DNA of 64,000 nucleotides from the NCBI GenBank assembly GCA_963766995.1, contig CAVYCE010000003.1:1-64000 (forward strand). Direction: 5' to 3'. Both the position numbers and the translations under genes were made by a program. Shown in pieces: positions 34,462 through 43,378 of this stretch. Below the pieces are notes generated by a model. That model had not been told where the DNA came from. It worked only from the letters and a program-made list of their open reading frames with translations, and ran no database searches. The stretch comes from Bog-473 sp963766995 (GTDB taxonomy: Bacteria; Actinomycetota; Acidimicrobiia; Acidimicrobiales; RAAP-2). Positions within the stretch are counted from its first letter, which is position 1, and each line of letters starts with the position of its first letter.

Positions 34462-34587
34462 GGCAACCCTCCGGTCCCCGGGCCCACGTCGGTGCGCCTA
34501 CTGGCGAGCGTAGAAAACGGAGGTATCGCCGGCATGTCGGCGATGTAAACGCCAGATGAACGCCGAACGGTCAGAAGAGCCGGTCAA

Positions 34588-35121
34588 TCAGGAAAGTGGG
34601 GTGCTGCGCAGCAATCGGACCATCTCAATCCCGGTCAACGCCGCCTCGCTGCCCTTATTGGTGTGATCGGGTTCGGACCGCTCCAGGGCCTGATCCAGCG
34701 TGTCGGTGGTGAGGACGCCGAAGATCACGGGCGTGCCGGTGGCCAACTGCACCTGCTGAATGCCCGAAGCACACTCCCCCGCCACGAAGTCGTAGTGGCC
34801 CGTGTCGCCTCGGACCACGGCGCCGAAGCAGAGCACCACGTCCACCTTGCCGGCTTGCGCGAAGGCTCGGGCCACCAAGGGAAGCTCGAAGGCGCCGGGG
34901 GCCCACGCCACCGTGATGTCATTGCGGTCGGTGCCGGCTTCGGCGAGCGCCTCCAGGGCGCCATTGAGCAGACGGAGCGTGATACCGCCGTTGAAGGTGG
35001 CGCAGGCGATACCGACGCGCAGGCCGGTGCCGTTGTGGCTGCCCACCAAGTGGGCGCCAACCCGCGGCGCCACTTCGTCGTGCGCCCCCTCGGGGAGCGC
35101 CATGAGATCCGAACCAGCCAT
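34588..35121 (-). CDS. ribH: 6,7-dimethyl-8-ribityllumazine synthase
   Basis: Condenses the ribityl pyrimidine with dihydroxybutanone phosphate to lumazine, the penultimate riboflavin step, in a large icosahedral or pentameric assembly. The 177 residues contain PGAFELPLVA, the active-site His in VVRGDTGHYDFVA, and the C-terminal NKGSEAA. A charged extension of about 30 residues precedes the conserved core (LRVGIACATFNGGI). It lies 16 bp downstream of ribBA. Confidence 0.95.
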   Translation of the reverse strand: MAGSDLMALPEGAHDEVAPRVGAHLVGSHNGTGLRVGIACATFNGGITLRLLNGALEALAEAGTDRNDITVAWAPGAFELPLVARAFAQAGKVDVVLCFGAVVRGDTGHYDFVAGECASGIQQVQLATGTPVIFGVLTTDTLDQALERSEPDHTNKGSEAALTGIEMVRLLRSTPLS

Positions 35122-35137
35122 TAGGGGTGCGATTGAA

Positions 35138-36358
35138 TCACAAGACGTCGTCGAGGCCGTGCAAAATATGCCCCATCCGCTCGCGCTTGGTGCGCAGGTA
35201 GGCGATGTTCTCCGGGTTGGGTGACGGCTGGAGCGGGATCCGCTCGGTGATGTCGAGACCGAAACCTTCGAGGCCCCCGTACTTGGCCGGATTGTTGGTC
35301 ATGACCCGCATGGTGGTCACGCCGAGGTCCACCAACATCTGAGCCCCAATGCCGTACTCGCGACTGTCCACCGGCAATCCCTGTTGCAGGTTGGCGTCGA
35401 CAGTGTCGTGTCCTTCCTCCTGCAGTTGGTAGGCCCGGATCTTGTGGCCCAGACCGATACCCCGACCTTCGTGGCCCCGGAGGTAGATGAGGACACCACG
35501 ACCCTCTCGCTCAATCAGGTCAAGGGAGGATCGGAGTTGCGGGCCGCAGTCACAACGCAGCGAACCGAACACGTCACCGGTGAGGCATTCGGAGTGCACT
35601 CGAACGAGGACATCGTCTTGGCCGGCGATGTCGCCCATGACCAGGGCGAGGTGCTGCTCGCTGTCGAGCACGGACTCGTAGACGTAGGCCTTGAAATCGC
35701 GACCCTCAGTGGGAATCCGGGCCTCGGAGACCAGGCGCACCAGCTTCTCGTTCTGCCGCCGGTAGCGGATGAGGTCGGCGATGGAGATGAGGGGCAGGTC
35801 GTACTTCTTGGCGAATCGCTCAAGTTCGGGCAGACGAGCCATCTCCGACTTGTCCTCGGTGACGATTTCGCACAGGACGCCGGCGGGCGCCATCCCAGCG
35901 GCACGACACAGGTCCACCGTGGCTTCCGTGTGTCCGGCCCGCTTGAGCACGCCACCGGTGCGGTAGCGCAACGGGAAGATGTGACCGGGGCGGTTGAGAT
36001 CATTGGGTCGGGTCTTGGGGTCGATCAGTGCGGAAATCGTGGCGGCCCGGTCTGAGGCGGAGATCCCCGTGGTGGTGCCATGGCGGAAGTCCACACTGAC
36101 CGTAAATGCCGTGCGCTGGGCCTCGGTATTGGCCGTGACCATCAGCGGCAGGTCCAGAGCATCGGCGCGCTCGGGCAGCAGCGGTACGCAGATGACCCCC
36201 GACGTGTGCGCCAGGAAGAAGGCGATGTTCTCGGGCGTAGCCGCTTCGGCCGCCATGACGAGGTCGCCCTCGTTCTCGCGGTCTTCGTCATCGACCACCA
36301 CGGCCATGCCGCGACGGGCAATGGCGTCGATCGCCTCTTGCACCTCAGAGAAGCCCAT
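35138..36358 (-). CDS. ribBA: Bifunctional 3,4-dihydroxy-2-butanone-4-phosphate synthase / GTP cyclohydrolase II
   Basis: Supplies both precursors of the riboflavin pathway from ribulose 5-phosphate and GTP. Residues about 1-205 are RibB with the acidic DDEDRENEGD motif and HTEATVDLCRAAG; residues about 210-406 are RibA with the zinc-binding run SECLTGDVFGSLRCDCG and the GRGIGLGHKI loop. The start codon overlaps the ribD stop by 1 bp (TGATG). Confidence 0.97.
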   Translation of the reverse strand: MGFSEVQEAIDAIARRGMAVVVDDEDRENEGDLVMAAEAATPENIAFFLAHTSGVICVPLLPERADALDLPLMVTANTEAQRTAFTVSVDFRHGTTTGISASDRAATISALIDPKTRPNDLNRPGHIFPLRYRTGGVLKRAGHTEATVDLCRAAGMAPAGVLCEIVTEDKSEMARLPELERFAKKYDLPLISIADLIRYRRQNEKLVRLVSEARIPTEGRDFKAYVYESVLDSEQHLALVMGDIAGQDDVLVRVHSECLTGDVFGSLRCDCGPQLRSSLDLIEREGRGVLIYLRGHEGRGIGLGHKIRAYQLQEEGHDTVDANLQQGLPVDSREYGIGAQMLVDLGVTTMRVMTNNPAKYGGLEGFGLDITERIPLQPSPNPENIAYLRTKRERMGHILHGLDDVL

Positions 36359-37374
36359 CAGGCTGCCACCTCCACTCGAAGATCATCTCCCAGACGTTCC
36401 ACTGACACCAACTTCCCGCGCCACACATCGGCCATCGTGCCTGCACCGGCGCCGGCAAACAGCGGCCGACCGTCATCGCCGCCGAACAGGGCCGGGGCCA
36501 GGTACAACACGTAGCGATCAACCAGACCGGCCACGTGGAAGTCATGGGCGACACTGGCGCCTCCCTCGACCAGCACCTGCAGCACTCCGAGGCGACCGAG
36601 CTCGGCCAGCACCTCTTCGAGCGCGCCCGACAGCTCGAGGGCGGGCAGCACCTTGGCTCCCGCCGGCACCGATCCGAGCACCACTCGCAGGGGCTGCACA
36701 GCGTCGGGGTCGTCCGGCAGTCGCACCGTGAGCTCAGGGTCATCGGCCCGCACCGTGCCGGCACCGACCAACACGGCGTTGGAGCGGGCGCGCAGGCGGT
36801 GTACGTCTTGGCGAGCCTCCTCGCCGGTAATCCAGCGGCTGGTCCCATCGGGCGCTGCCGTTCGGGCGTCGAGGCTGGCGGCCATCTTCAGCACCACCCA
36901 GGGCTGACCGGTGGCCCGGTGCTTGAGATACGGCGCCAACTGCTCGGCTACCTCGTCGGCAGCGACACCCACGACCACCTCAATGCCGGCGGCACGCAGG
37001 GCGTTCACTCCCTTGCCGGCCACATGGCGGTCTGGATCCTCGATTCCGACCACCACGCGCGTGATCCCGGCGCGCACGATCGCATCGGTGCAGGGCGGCG
37101 TGCGTCCGTGGTGAACGCATGGCTCGAGGGTGGTGAACAAGGTGCCGCCCCGGGCGTGCGGGCCAGCCAGCCGGAGCGCGGTGGCCTCGGCATGCAACCC
37201 TCCGGGCGGGGCGGTGGCTCCTTCGAAAATCAGTTCGGTGTCGTCACCGCCCACCACCACGCAGCCCACCCATGGATTGGGGGCGGTGGAACGACGGACG
37301 GATTCGGCCAGTGCCATGGCCCGGTGCATGTGCCGCTCGTTGGCGGCACCATCCCGGTTGTCTGGAGCGTCCAT
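36358..37374 (-). CDS. ribD: Bifunctional diaminohydroxyphosphoribosylaminopyrimidine deaminase / uracil reductase
   Basis: Second and third steps of the pyrimidine branch of riboflavin synthesis. The N-terminal deaminase has the zinc motifs HAEATAL and PCVHHGRTPPCTDAI; the C-terminal reductase (about 155-338) shows WVVLKMAASLDARTA and the VLVEGGASVAHDF run. The 338 residues are normal in length. GAGG lies 9 bp before the ATG. Riboflavin synthase (ribE), often placed between ribD and ribBA, is missing here. Confidence 0.96.
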   Translation of the reverse strand: MDAPDNRDGAANERHMHRAMALAESVRRSTAPNPWVGCVVVGGDDTELIFEGATAPPGGLHAEATALRLAGPHARGGTLFTTLEPCVHHGRTPPCTDAIVRAGITRVVVGIEDPDRHVAGKGVNALRAAGIEVVVGVAADEVAEQLAPYLKHRATGQPWVVLKMAASLDARTAAPDGTSRWITGEEARQDVHRLRARSNAVLVGAGTVRADDPELTVRLPDDPDAVQPLRVVLGSVPAGAKVLPALELSGALEEVLAELGRLGVLQVLVEGGASVAHDFHVAGLVDRYVLYLAPALFGGDDGRPLFAGAGAGTMADVWRGKLVSVERLGDDLRVEVAA

Positions 37375-37423
37375 GACTGGCGTCCTCGTCTGGGGTCAGC
37401 GCTTCTGTCCCCGTCTGAGCTCC

Positions 37424-37452
37424 ATACTAGAACACGTTTCAGTTTTTGTCGA
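37424..37452 (-). promoter_or_regulatory. ribD promoter with an embedded dyad operator
   Basis: On the minus strand TCGACA (37447-37452) and TAGTAT (37424-37429) are 17 bp apart, a good sigma-70 arrangement about 50 bp before the ribD ATG. Within it, 37428-37441 reads TAGAACACGTTTCA on the plus strand, which fits the TNNAACNNGTTNNA pattern known for KstR, a TetR-family lipid regulator of mycobacteria. Occupancy would block the promoter. The identity of the regulator is inference. Confidence 0.55.
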
Positions 37453-37488
37453 GAACCCCAGTTCAGGGGGTCAGACCAGAAACGGGAC

Positions 37489-38643
37489 TCAGCCCGGTGC
37501 GGGCGTCTGGCGCTCCCCCGCCGACGTCGACTGGCTGTCTGAGGCCGGCAGCGTCCGGTCGGCCACCATGACGTTTCGCTCGGTCAGAGTCACCTCGGCG
37601 GCCGAGCCCACCGGCACCTGTACGGCCGAGTTGGGCTGGTCGACGTAGACCATGACGTCCTCGTCGAGCAGGACGCCCAGGCGCGTGACTGACCCCAAGA
37701 AGGTGGTGGTCATCACGATTCCTCTCCCTCCCGGCTGCGCCGTCACCGCCAAGCCCTCGGGTCGCACCAAGACATCGACGACCGAACCGTTGGCCCGGGC
37801 CAGGTCTGGCGCCTCCATGGAGGTGCGAACGTCGACGGTGGTCCCGAGCAGGCTCACCCGTCCGTCGGTTACGACACCGGGGATCCGGTTCATGGTGCCC
37901 ACGAACTCGGCGACGAACGGGGTGGCGGGCGCGGCATAGAGCACCGACGGCGTGTCGACCTGCTCAATGTGACCAGCTCGCATCACGCAGACCCGGTCGG
38001 CCATGGACAGCGCCTCCTCTTGGTCATGAGTGACGAAGAGGGTGGTGATCTTCAGGCGCGTCTGCAGGACACGGATCTGTTCTCGTAGTTGGAGCCGGAC
38101 CTTGGCATCGAGCGCGGACAGAGGCTCGTCCAATAGGAGTACCCGCGGCTCAATGGCCAGGGCGCGGGCCAAGGCCACCCGCTGCTGCTGCCCGCCTGAC
38201 ATCTGATGCGGGTACTTGTCGGCTTGCTCCTCGAGGCCGACGAGCTCCAGCAGCTCGAGGGCCCGCTCACGACGGCGGGCCGTGGGCACCTTGCGCATAC
38301 GCAGACCGAAGGCCACGTTGTCCACGGTCGTCATGTTGGGGAACAGGCTGTAGCTCTGGAACACCATGCCCATGTCCCGCTTTTGAGCCGGGATGCGGGA
38401 TTGCTCCACACCGTCGACTAGGACCTGTCCGGAATCAACCGTCTCGAATCCGGCCAGCACGCGCAGCGCCGTGGTCTTGCCACAACCCGATGGGCCGAGG
38501 AGTGCCACCATTTCGCCCGGGGCCAGCGACAGCGTGAAGCCGTCGAGCGCCTGAGTGGCGCCGAAGCGTCGACGCAGGCCCACCAGGTCCACGGTGGCAC
38601 CGCCATGTCGCTCTGCTACATCGCTACGGGCCGTCATGGTCAT
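37489..38643 (-). CDS. ABC importer ATPase, probably for 2-aminoethylphosphonate-type compounds
   Basis: A 384-residue ATPase of the PotA/FbpC/PhnT type. Walker A GPSGCGKTT, signature MSGGQQQRVALARAL, Walker B LLLDEPLSALD and the H-loop VTHDQEEAL are intact, and a C-terminal TOBE domain (about 260-360) follows. The ATG at 38643 overlaps the upstream permease stop (ATGA); the longer frame reads into that gene. Last of six genes: oxidoreductase, HAD hydrolase, binding protein, two permeases, ATPase. Confidence 0.88.
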   Translation of the reverse strand: MTMTARSDVAERHGGATVDLVGLRRRFGATQALDGFTLSLAPGEMVALLGPSGCGKTTALRVLAGFETVDSGQVLVDGVEQSRIPAQKRDMGMVFQSYSLFPNMTTVDNVAFGLRMRKVPTARRRERALELLELVGLEEQADKYPHQMSGGQQQRVALARALAIEPRVLLLDEPLSALDAKVRLQLREQIRVLQTRLKITTLFVTHDQEEALSMADRVCVMRAGHIEQVDTPSVLYAAPATPFVAEFVGTMNRIPGVVTDGRVSLLGTTVDVRTSMEAPDLARANGSVVDVLVRPEGLAVTAQPGGRGIVMTTTFLGSVTRLGVLLDEDVMVYVDQPNSAVQVPVGSAAEVTLTERNVMVADRTLPASDSQSTSAGERQTPAPG

Positions 38644-39500
38644 GCGGTTGCATCCTTTCTCAGGAGCGCGGAGCGCCGGATACGGCGCAGGTCGAACGAG
38701 GAGATCATCAAGAGGATGACCCAGGTGCCAATGAGGGCGACCAGCGATACGGCAACCGAAATGTGGGCGTTCTGGCTGTCGAAGAACACGATCCACACCG
38801 GTATCGTCTGCCATCCATCGAGGCTGGCCATGGTGAATTCACCCAGGACCAGCGCAACGGTGAGCACGGTGGCCGAGAGAAGGGCCGAGCGCAGGTTGGG
38901 CACGACCACCCGAAGCAGGGTGGAGCCCCACCGGCCCCCCAGCGATCGTGAGGCCTCGACCAGGGTGGTGAGATCGATGGCGCGCAGCCCCGCATCGAGC
39001 GAGCGGTAGACGAACGGCATGGCCAGCACCGTGTATTCGAGGCCTAACAAGTAGGGCGTCGACTTCAAGAACGTGGGCGCCACCTGAAGGACACCGACAA
39101 TGAGGACCACGGGTGGGATGACGATAGGGAGAATGGTGATGCCATCAAAGACCCGGCGCAGGTTTGGATAGCGCAGATGGACGTACACGGTGGTGGGCAC
39201 CATCAGGCCCAGGGTGATGGCCGTGGTCATGAGGGCCAGTCGGGCCGACAGACTGAAGGCCGCGCCGAACCCTTGCTGATGCGGAATAGACGTGTAGGCG
39301 ACGCCACTCAGCCCGCCTTCCACCGTGGAGATGGAAAAACGGAAGGCGGCGTAAATGGGAATGAGGAAGAACGCGGCAGTGAGCGTGAAGACTCCCACTC
39401 GCCACCAGGCCACCGCCCGAAGGCGATCAGTGATGGCCGGCCGGGGCGCCTCGAACTGCTCGTCGGGCATACCGGCTTCGAACTCCGCTAATGCGACCAT
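38640..39500 (-). CDS. ABC importer permease, second subunit
   Basis: Membrane protein of 286 residues with about six transmembrane segments (first: VGVFTLTAAFFLIPIYAAF). The EAA-type cytoplasmic loop, EASRSLGGRWGSTLLRVVVP, contacts the ATPase. It overlaps the preceding permease by 13 bp and the ATPase gene by 4 bp. It pairs with the other permease as a heterodimeric channel of the binding-protein-dependent type. Confidence 0.87.
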   Translation of the reverse strand: MVALAEFEAGMPDEQFEAPRPAITDRLRAVAWWRVGVFTLTAAFFLIPIYAAFRFSISTVEGGLSGVAYTSIPHQQGFGAAFSLSARLALMTTAITLGLMVPTTVYVHLRYPNLRRVFDGITILPIVIPPVVLIVGVLQVAPTFLKSTPYLLGLEYTVLAMPFVYRSLDAGLRAIDLTTLVEASRSLGGRWGSTLLRVVVPNLRSALLSATVLTVALVLGEFTMASLDGWQTIPVWIVFFDSQNAHISVAVSLVALIGTWVILLMISSFDLRRIRRSALLRKDATA

Positions 39501-40393
39501 CGCGACGCCCTTCGCTGCAACATCGAATAGAAGATCATGGTCACCACGATGATCACGATGAGACCAAAGCCCAGCGCCTTACCGACATTCTGCTGGCCGG
39601 CAATGACATTGCCGTTGAGGAACGATCCGATTTGGATTGACGTCAGCGGGATACTGCCCGCCGTCAAGGCCTCGGCGGTGGCGTAAGCCGACAGGGCACT
39701 GCCGAACAGAAGCAGGACCCCGCCGAGGAAGGAGGGAAGAAGCACGGGGCCGCCCACATATCTCCAGTACTGCCAACTCCGAGCCCCCATCCCCTCGGCC
39801 GCCTCACGCCACGACGGGCGCAGGCCCTCGAGGGCCGGCGTGATGACCAAAATCATGAGCGGGATCTGGAAGTAGCAATAGACCAGCGCTACGCCCGTGA
39901 AGGTGAACAGCGTGAAGCCGTGGTCATACGGATTGATGTGCAGGACGTTGAGCCAGTTGGTGACCACGCCCACCGTGCCCAGTGCGGCAATGAAGAGGAA
40001 GGCCAGCGGGACACCGCCGAAGTTGGCGAACACACCCGAGGCCGTGGACACGATGCGCTTGAGCGCACCGCCTTCCATGCTGACCACCGCATTGGCGATG
40101 ACCAGTCCGGCCAGCGCTGGGACGATGGACGTCACCACCGCCAGCCGGAGCGTGGTCTCGAAACCGTGCAGGTAAATGCCATGCGTGGCCATGGTGATGT
40201 TGCCGAACGTCCAACCGCCCGACGGGCTCTGGAACGCGCCGACCACCACGGCCAGAGCCGGCAGGCCCAGGAAGAGGAACGTGTAGATCGCGAACGGGGC
40301 CAGCCCTAAGGCGGACACCACCTTTGATCGCGTCAACTTCCGTGGACCTGCCTGCCCTGCGTCTGCCGGCTTACCGGCAGTCACAATGCTCAA
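39488..40393 (-). CDS. ABC importer permease, first subunit
   Basis: Membrane protein of 301 residues with about six transmembrane segments and the EAA loop EAAEGMGARSWQYWRYVGGP. The start given is a TTG overlapping the TGA of the binding-protein gene; a GTG three codons later is an alternative. It is similar in layout to the PotB/PhnU class. Confidence 0.86.
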   Translation of the reverse strand: MSIVTAGKPADAGQAGPRKLTRSKVVSALGLAPFAIYTFLFLGLPALAVVVGAFQSPSGGWTFGNITMATHGIYLHGFETTLRLAVVTSIVPALAGLVIANAVVSMEGGALKRIVSTASGVFANFGGVPLAFLFIAALGTVGVVTNWLNVLHINPYDHGFTLFTFTGVALVYCYFQIPLMILVITPALEGLRPSWREAAEGMGARSWQYWRYVGGPVLLPSFLGGVLLLFGSALSAYATAEALTAGSIPLTSIQIGSFLNGNVIAGQQNVGKALGFGLIVIIVVTMIFYSMLQRRASRWSH

Positions 40394-41523
40394 CCGCCGG
40401 TGGCCGATGCCCAGTTCTGGGTGACCAGAGTTTGGGCCGCAGTGAGTTGGGACAGGCTCGGGAAGGTCACACTCCCCTTGGGGGCGGCCGGCAGAGCGGC
40501 GTAGGCCTTCTTGTTCACCGTGCCGTTCTTCACCAGGGTGGTCAGCTCAATCGGACGAGCTGCACCTTCCAGCCACAGGTTCTGACCGGTGACCGAGTAC
40601 AGGTACTCCTCCCACAGGCGAGCGGCGGCCGGGTGCGGCGCCGTGGCGCTGATGGCCTGGCTGTAATAGGCGGCGTAGTGACCGTCCGTCGGGATGACGA
40701 TCTTCCAACCAGGGACCTGGCTGGAGATCTCAGAAGCCTGCAGGTAGTCCCACCAGATCACGATGGGCGTTTGCCCGCTCTCGACGGTGGCCGGACCGGC
40801 CTGCACGGGCACGAAGTTGCCCTCGGTGTTCAGCTTCTGGAAGTACTGGATCCCCGGCTCAATGTTGGTGAGCGAGCCACCGTTCGCCAACGCTGCGGCA
40901 TAGACCGCGGAGAAGGCGGCGCTGGCCTGGGTTGGGTTGCCGTTGATGGCGACCTGGCCCTTGTAGATCGGGTTCAGTAGCGACTTGAAGGAAGTCGGGG
41001 CCACCTTGACCTTGGCCGGGTTGTATCCGATGGCCACGTACCCTCCGTAGTCGTCGAACCAGTCACCATTGGTGGCCTTGGCCGTGGACGGGATGCTGCT
41101 CCAACTCTGCACCTTGTAGGACGCCAGCAGACCGGTCTTCGCCGCGTTGATGGCGAACGACGTACCCATGTCCAAGACGTCGGGAGCACGGGACTGACCC
41201 TTCTCGGACGTCACGGCGTTGATCTCGTCCTGGCTACTGCCTTCGGGGTTCTCCGAAACGATCTTGATGCCGTACTTCTTGGAGAAGTCCTTAATGATGG
41301 TGCCGTAATTGGCCCAGTTGGACGGAAGGGTAATGACGTTCAGCGTCCCCTCCTTCTTGGCTGCCTTGACCAGTCCGGACAGCCCGCCAAAGGCGGCAGC
41401 CGATGTGGCCTTGGCTGGATTGGTCGCGGCCGCCGCCGGACCAGATGAGGCGATCCCGCTGAGGGATACCCCCATGGTCAGTGCGGCTGCACCGGCCATG
41501 AGCGTACGGGGTCGTAGTGGCAT
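40390..41523 (-). CDS. Extracellular solute-binding protein of the phosphonate-type importer
   Basis: A 377-residue periplasmic-binding-type protein. The Sec signal peptide spans about residues 1-35 (RTLMAGAAALTMGVSLSG, cleavage near PAAAA); there is no lipobox cysteine, so its retention at the cell surface is unclear. The mature part (VKAAKKEGTLNVITLPSNWANY ... DVLDMGTSFA ... PIVIWWDY) resembles family 1 proteins for spermidine/iron/2-aminoethylphosphonate. AGGAA precedes the ATG at 41523 by 7 bp. It is placed between the catabolic enzymes and the permeases. The ligand is inferred from the neighbours. Confidence 0.82.
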   Translation of the reverse strand: MPLRPRTLMAGAAALTMGVSLSGIASSGPAAAATNPAKATSAAAFGGLSGLVKAAKKEGTLNVITLPSNWANYGTIIKDFSKKYGIKIVSENPEGSSQDEINAVTSEKGQSRAPDVLDMGTSFAINAAKTGLLASYKVQSWSSIPSTAKATNGDWFDDYGGYVAIGYNPAKVKVAPTSFKSLLNPIYKGQVAINGNPTQASAAFSAVYAAALANGGSLTNIEPGIQYFQKLNTEGNFVPVQAGPATVESGQTPIVIWWDYLQASEISSQVPGWKIVIPTDGHYAAYYSQAISATAPHPAAARLWEEYLYSVTGQNLWLEGAARPIELTTLVKNGTVNKKAYAALPAAPKGSVTFPSLSQLTAAQTLVTQNWASATGG

Positions 41524-41581
41524 TCGTGGTTCCTTTCGTCGTTGGAGCATTGAGAAGCGGGGGTCAGCAGATCTCATTGGT

Positions 41582-42259
41582 TCAGTGTCGGGAGAGGAGG
41601 TCGATGAGGGCAGTGATGTCGTTGATCAACGCGGTGTGCGGCACGGTGGCGAGAGTGGCGGCATTGTGGGCGCCGGTGAGGACACCGACCACGGCCCGGG
41701 CGCCCGATTTGGTACCGGCTTCAAGGTCGCTCGTGGTGTCCCCCACCACGACCACGGCATCGGCGTCGGGAACGTGAAGCCGCTCCATGGCGCCGAAGAT
41801 CATGTCGGGCTCGGGACGTCCTCGGCCGCAGTCGGCGGGCGAGAGGGCCAGATCAATGTGTTCGGCCCAACCCAGGCTGGCGATGAGGGCGTCGCGGGTG
41901 GTCGGTGCGAATCCGGTGGTGAGACAGACCTGGACCCCTTGGGCCCGCAAGGCATCGAAGGTCTCGACGACACCGTCTATGGGTTCGATGCGACCAGCCG
42001 CCACGATCCCCTCGTAGGCCCGAGCGAAGTCGTCGGTGGCCTGAGCGGCCGGCCCGGGGTCGAGCAGGTGGGCGAACACGTCGGCCTTGGACTGCCCCAT
42101 GGTGTCGAGTACGTACTGCCGCGCCTCGGCGAACTGCTCACTGTCGGGAGCCACGCCCGCGGCGGTGAGGGCAACGGTGAAGGCCTCGTCCACGGCGCCG
42201 TCGTCGCGGACAGTGGTACCAGCCATGTCGAGCACGGCCAAGGCGAAGGGGCCGATCAT
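41582..42259 (-). CDS. Phosphonatase-like HAD hydrolase
   Basis: A 225-residue HAD-superfamily enzyme close to the PhnX-like group. The nucleophile motif VLDMAGTTV has the AGTT seen in phosphonoacetaldehyde hydrolases, MGQSKADVF places a Lys where PhnX uses one for Schiff-base chemistry, and GDTTSDLEAG completes the acidic motif. It likely cleaves a C-P bond of phosphonoacetaldehyde or a close analogue to aldehyde and phosphate. The start overlaps the oxidoreductase stop (ATGA), tying the two enzymes together. Confidence 0.82.
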   Translation of the reverse strand: MIGPFALAVLDMAGTTVRDDGAVDEAFTVALTAAGVAPDSEQFAEARQYVLDTMGQSKADVFAHLLDPGPAAQATDDFARAYEGIVAAGRIEPIDGVVETFDALRAQGVQVCLTTGFAPTTRDALIASLGWAEHIDLALSPADCGRGRPEPDMIFGAMERLHVPDADAVVVVGDTTSDLEAGTKSGARAVVGVLTGAHNAATLATVPHTALINDITALIDLLSRH

Positions 42260-43371
42260 TGGTTCACTCCTGCGGCTGCCAGGGTGTCGGCCGCGATGGC
42301 GGGCGAGCAGGTCATGCCCCGCCCACCGGGACCAGTGACCATCCACACGTCAGGGCTGAGCTCGACCCGAGCACAGATATCGCCGTCAATGCACTGCGCA
42401 TAGACGCCCTCCCAGCGGCGCTGCACCGGGGGCACGTCCGTGCCGAGCACGGCGCTCGCTCGTTGCAGGAGTTCGGCGGTGGGGTCCTCGTCCAGGGCGA
42501 AATCGAAGGGCTCGTCGTAGGCGTGGGTGTCGCCGATGGTCAACCCGCCATGGGCCCGCTGGACCATGAGGAGTTGGAGGTGGTGCTGGGCCGACACCGT
42601 GTTCTGGGCCCCCAGCGGGTCGAGCGGGACCACGTCGTAGGCCGGGTAGTAGCGCAGCGAGTCGGCGTCAGCCAGGGAGGTGGTGAGCCGTGTGGCGAAC
42701 GGGGCCGTCTCCATCATCTGCAGGCGCACTCGTCGGAGGCGGGCCGCCACTTGCTCGGCACCGGGCAGATGGTCGTAGGCCGCTCCAGTGGCGATGACCA
42801 CAACGTCGGCCTCCCAGCGAGTGCCGCTCACGTCGACGAGCGCATGGTCCTCAATCCCGACCACCCGGCGGCCCGGATGGAAGGCGTAAGCGCCCTTGGC
42901 CTGGAGATAGCTGCGCATGGCGCCGAGAGCGAGCCGGGGTTCGACGATGGCATCTTCGCCGCAGTGCAATCCGCCCAGAATGTCGCCCTGCACGGCCGGG
43001 TTCATTTGCCGCACTTGGTCGGGCTCGAGGAAGGCGATGGAGCGGTCGGCCGCGCTGTCGTGTTGGGCGAACTCCTCCATGACTTTGCGCTCTCCGTCAT
43101 GGAGGGCCACGGTGATGGAACCCTCAGCGCGAAAGCCGATGCCGGGGATGTCCTCGGCCATTTCCTGCCAGCGACGGCGGGCTCGCTTGGCAGCGTCGAG
43201 CTCAGCTCCGGTCCGGCGGCCGGAGACCCAGACCAAACCGAAGTTGCGGACCGAGGCGCCGGTGGGTCCTGCCTCGGCCTCGAGGTGTTGGACGGAGAAT
43301 CCAGCTCGGCACAGTTCAAGCGCGTGCCAGGAGCCGAGAATGCCTCCGCCGGCGACCACCGCTCGCTTCAC
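42256..43371 (-). CDS. FAD-dependent oxidoreductase of the phosphonate-associated (TIGR03364-like) type
   Basis: A 371-residue DAO-fold flavoenzyme. The FAD dinucleotide motif AGGGILGSWHALEL opens the protein, VRNFGLVWVSGR is characteristic of this subgroup, and GPGGRGMTCSPAIA closes the cofactor site. Relatives beside phosphonatase genes have been reported to oxidise N-alkylated aminoethylphosphonates to phosphonoacetaldehyde, which would feed the HAD enzyme encoded next. The GTG start lies 7 bp after a -10 element, so the mRNA may be leaderless. First gene of the six-gene operon. Confidence 0.83.
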   Translation of the reverse strand: MKRAVVAGGGILGSWHALELCRAGFSVQHLEAEAGPTGASVRNFGLVWVSGRRTGAELDAAKRARRRWQEMAEDIPGIGFRAEGSITVALHDGERKVMEEFAQHDSAADRSIAFLEPDQVRQMNPAVQGDILGGLHCGEDAIVEPRLALGAMRSYLQAKGAYAFHPGRRVVGIEDHALVDVSGTRWEADVVVIATGAAYDHLPGAEQVAARLRRVRLQMMETAPFATRLTTSLADADSLRYYPAYDVVPLDPLGAQNTVSAQHHLQLLMVQRAHGGLTIGDTHAYDEPFDFALDEDPTAELLQRASAVLGTDVPPVQRRWEGVYAQCIDGDICARVELSPDVWMVTGPGGRGMTCSPAIAADTLAAAGVNQ

Positions 43372-43378
43372 GTCGGCA

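Noticed and set aside
33973..34548. Open frames antisense to the alpha/beta hydrolase gene
   Set aside because: The minus strand encodes a complete catalytic triad; the antisense frames have no motif.
37454..37471. AACCCC...GGGGT hairpin after the importer ATPase as a terminator
   Set aside because: The stem is short and no T-run follows on the minus strand; it also sits next to the ribD promoter. Left as undecided.
37375..37488. FMN riboswitch before ribD
   Set aside because: The conserved AGGGG-type blocks and the length of an FMN element are absent between promoter and ATG, and the predicted leader is only about 45 nt.
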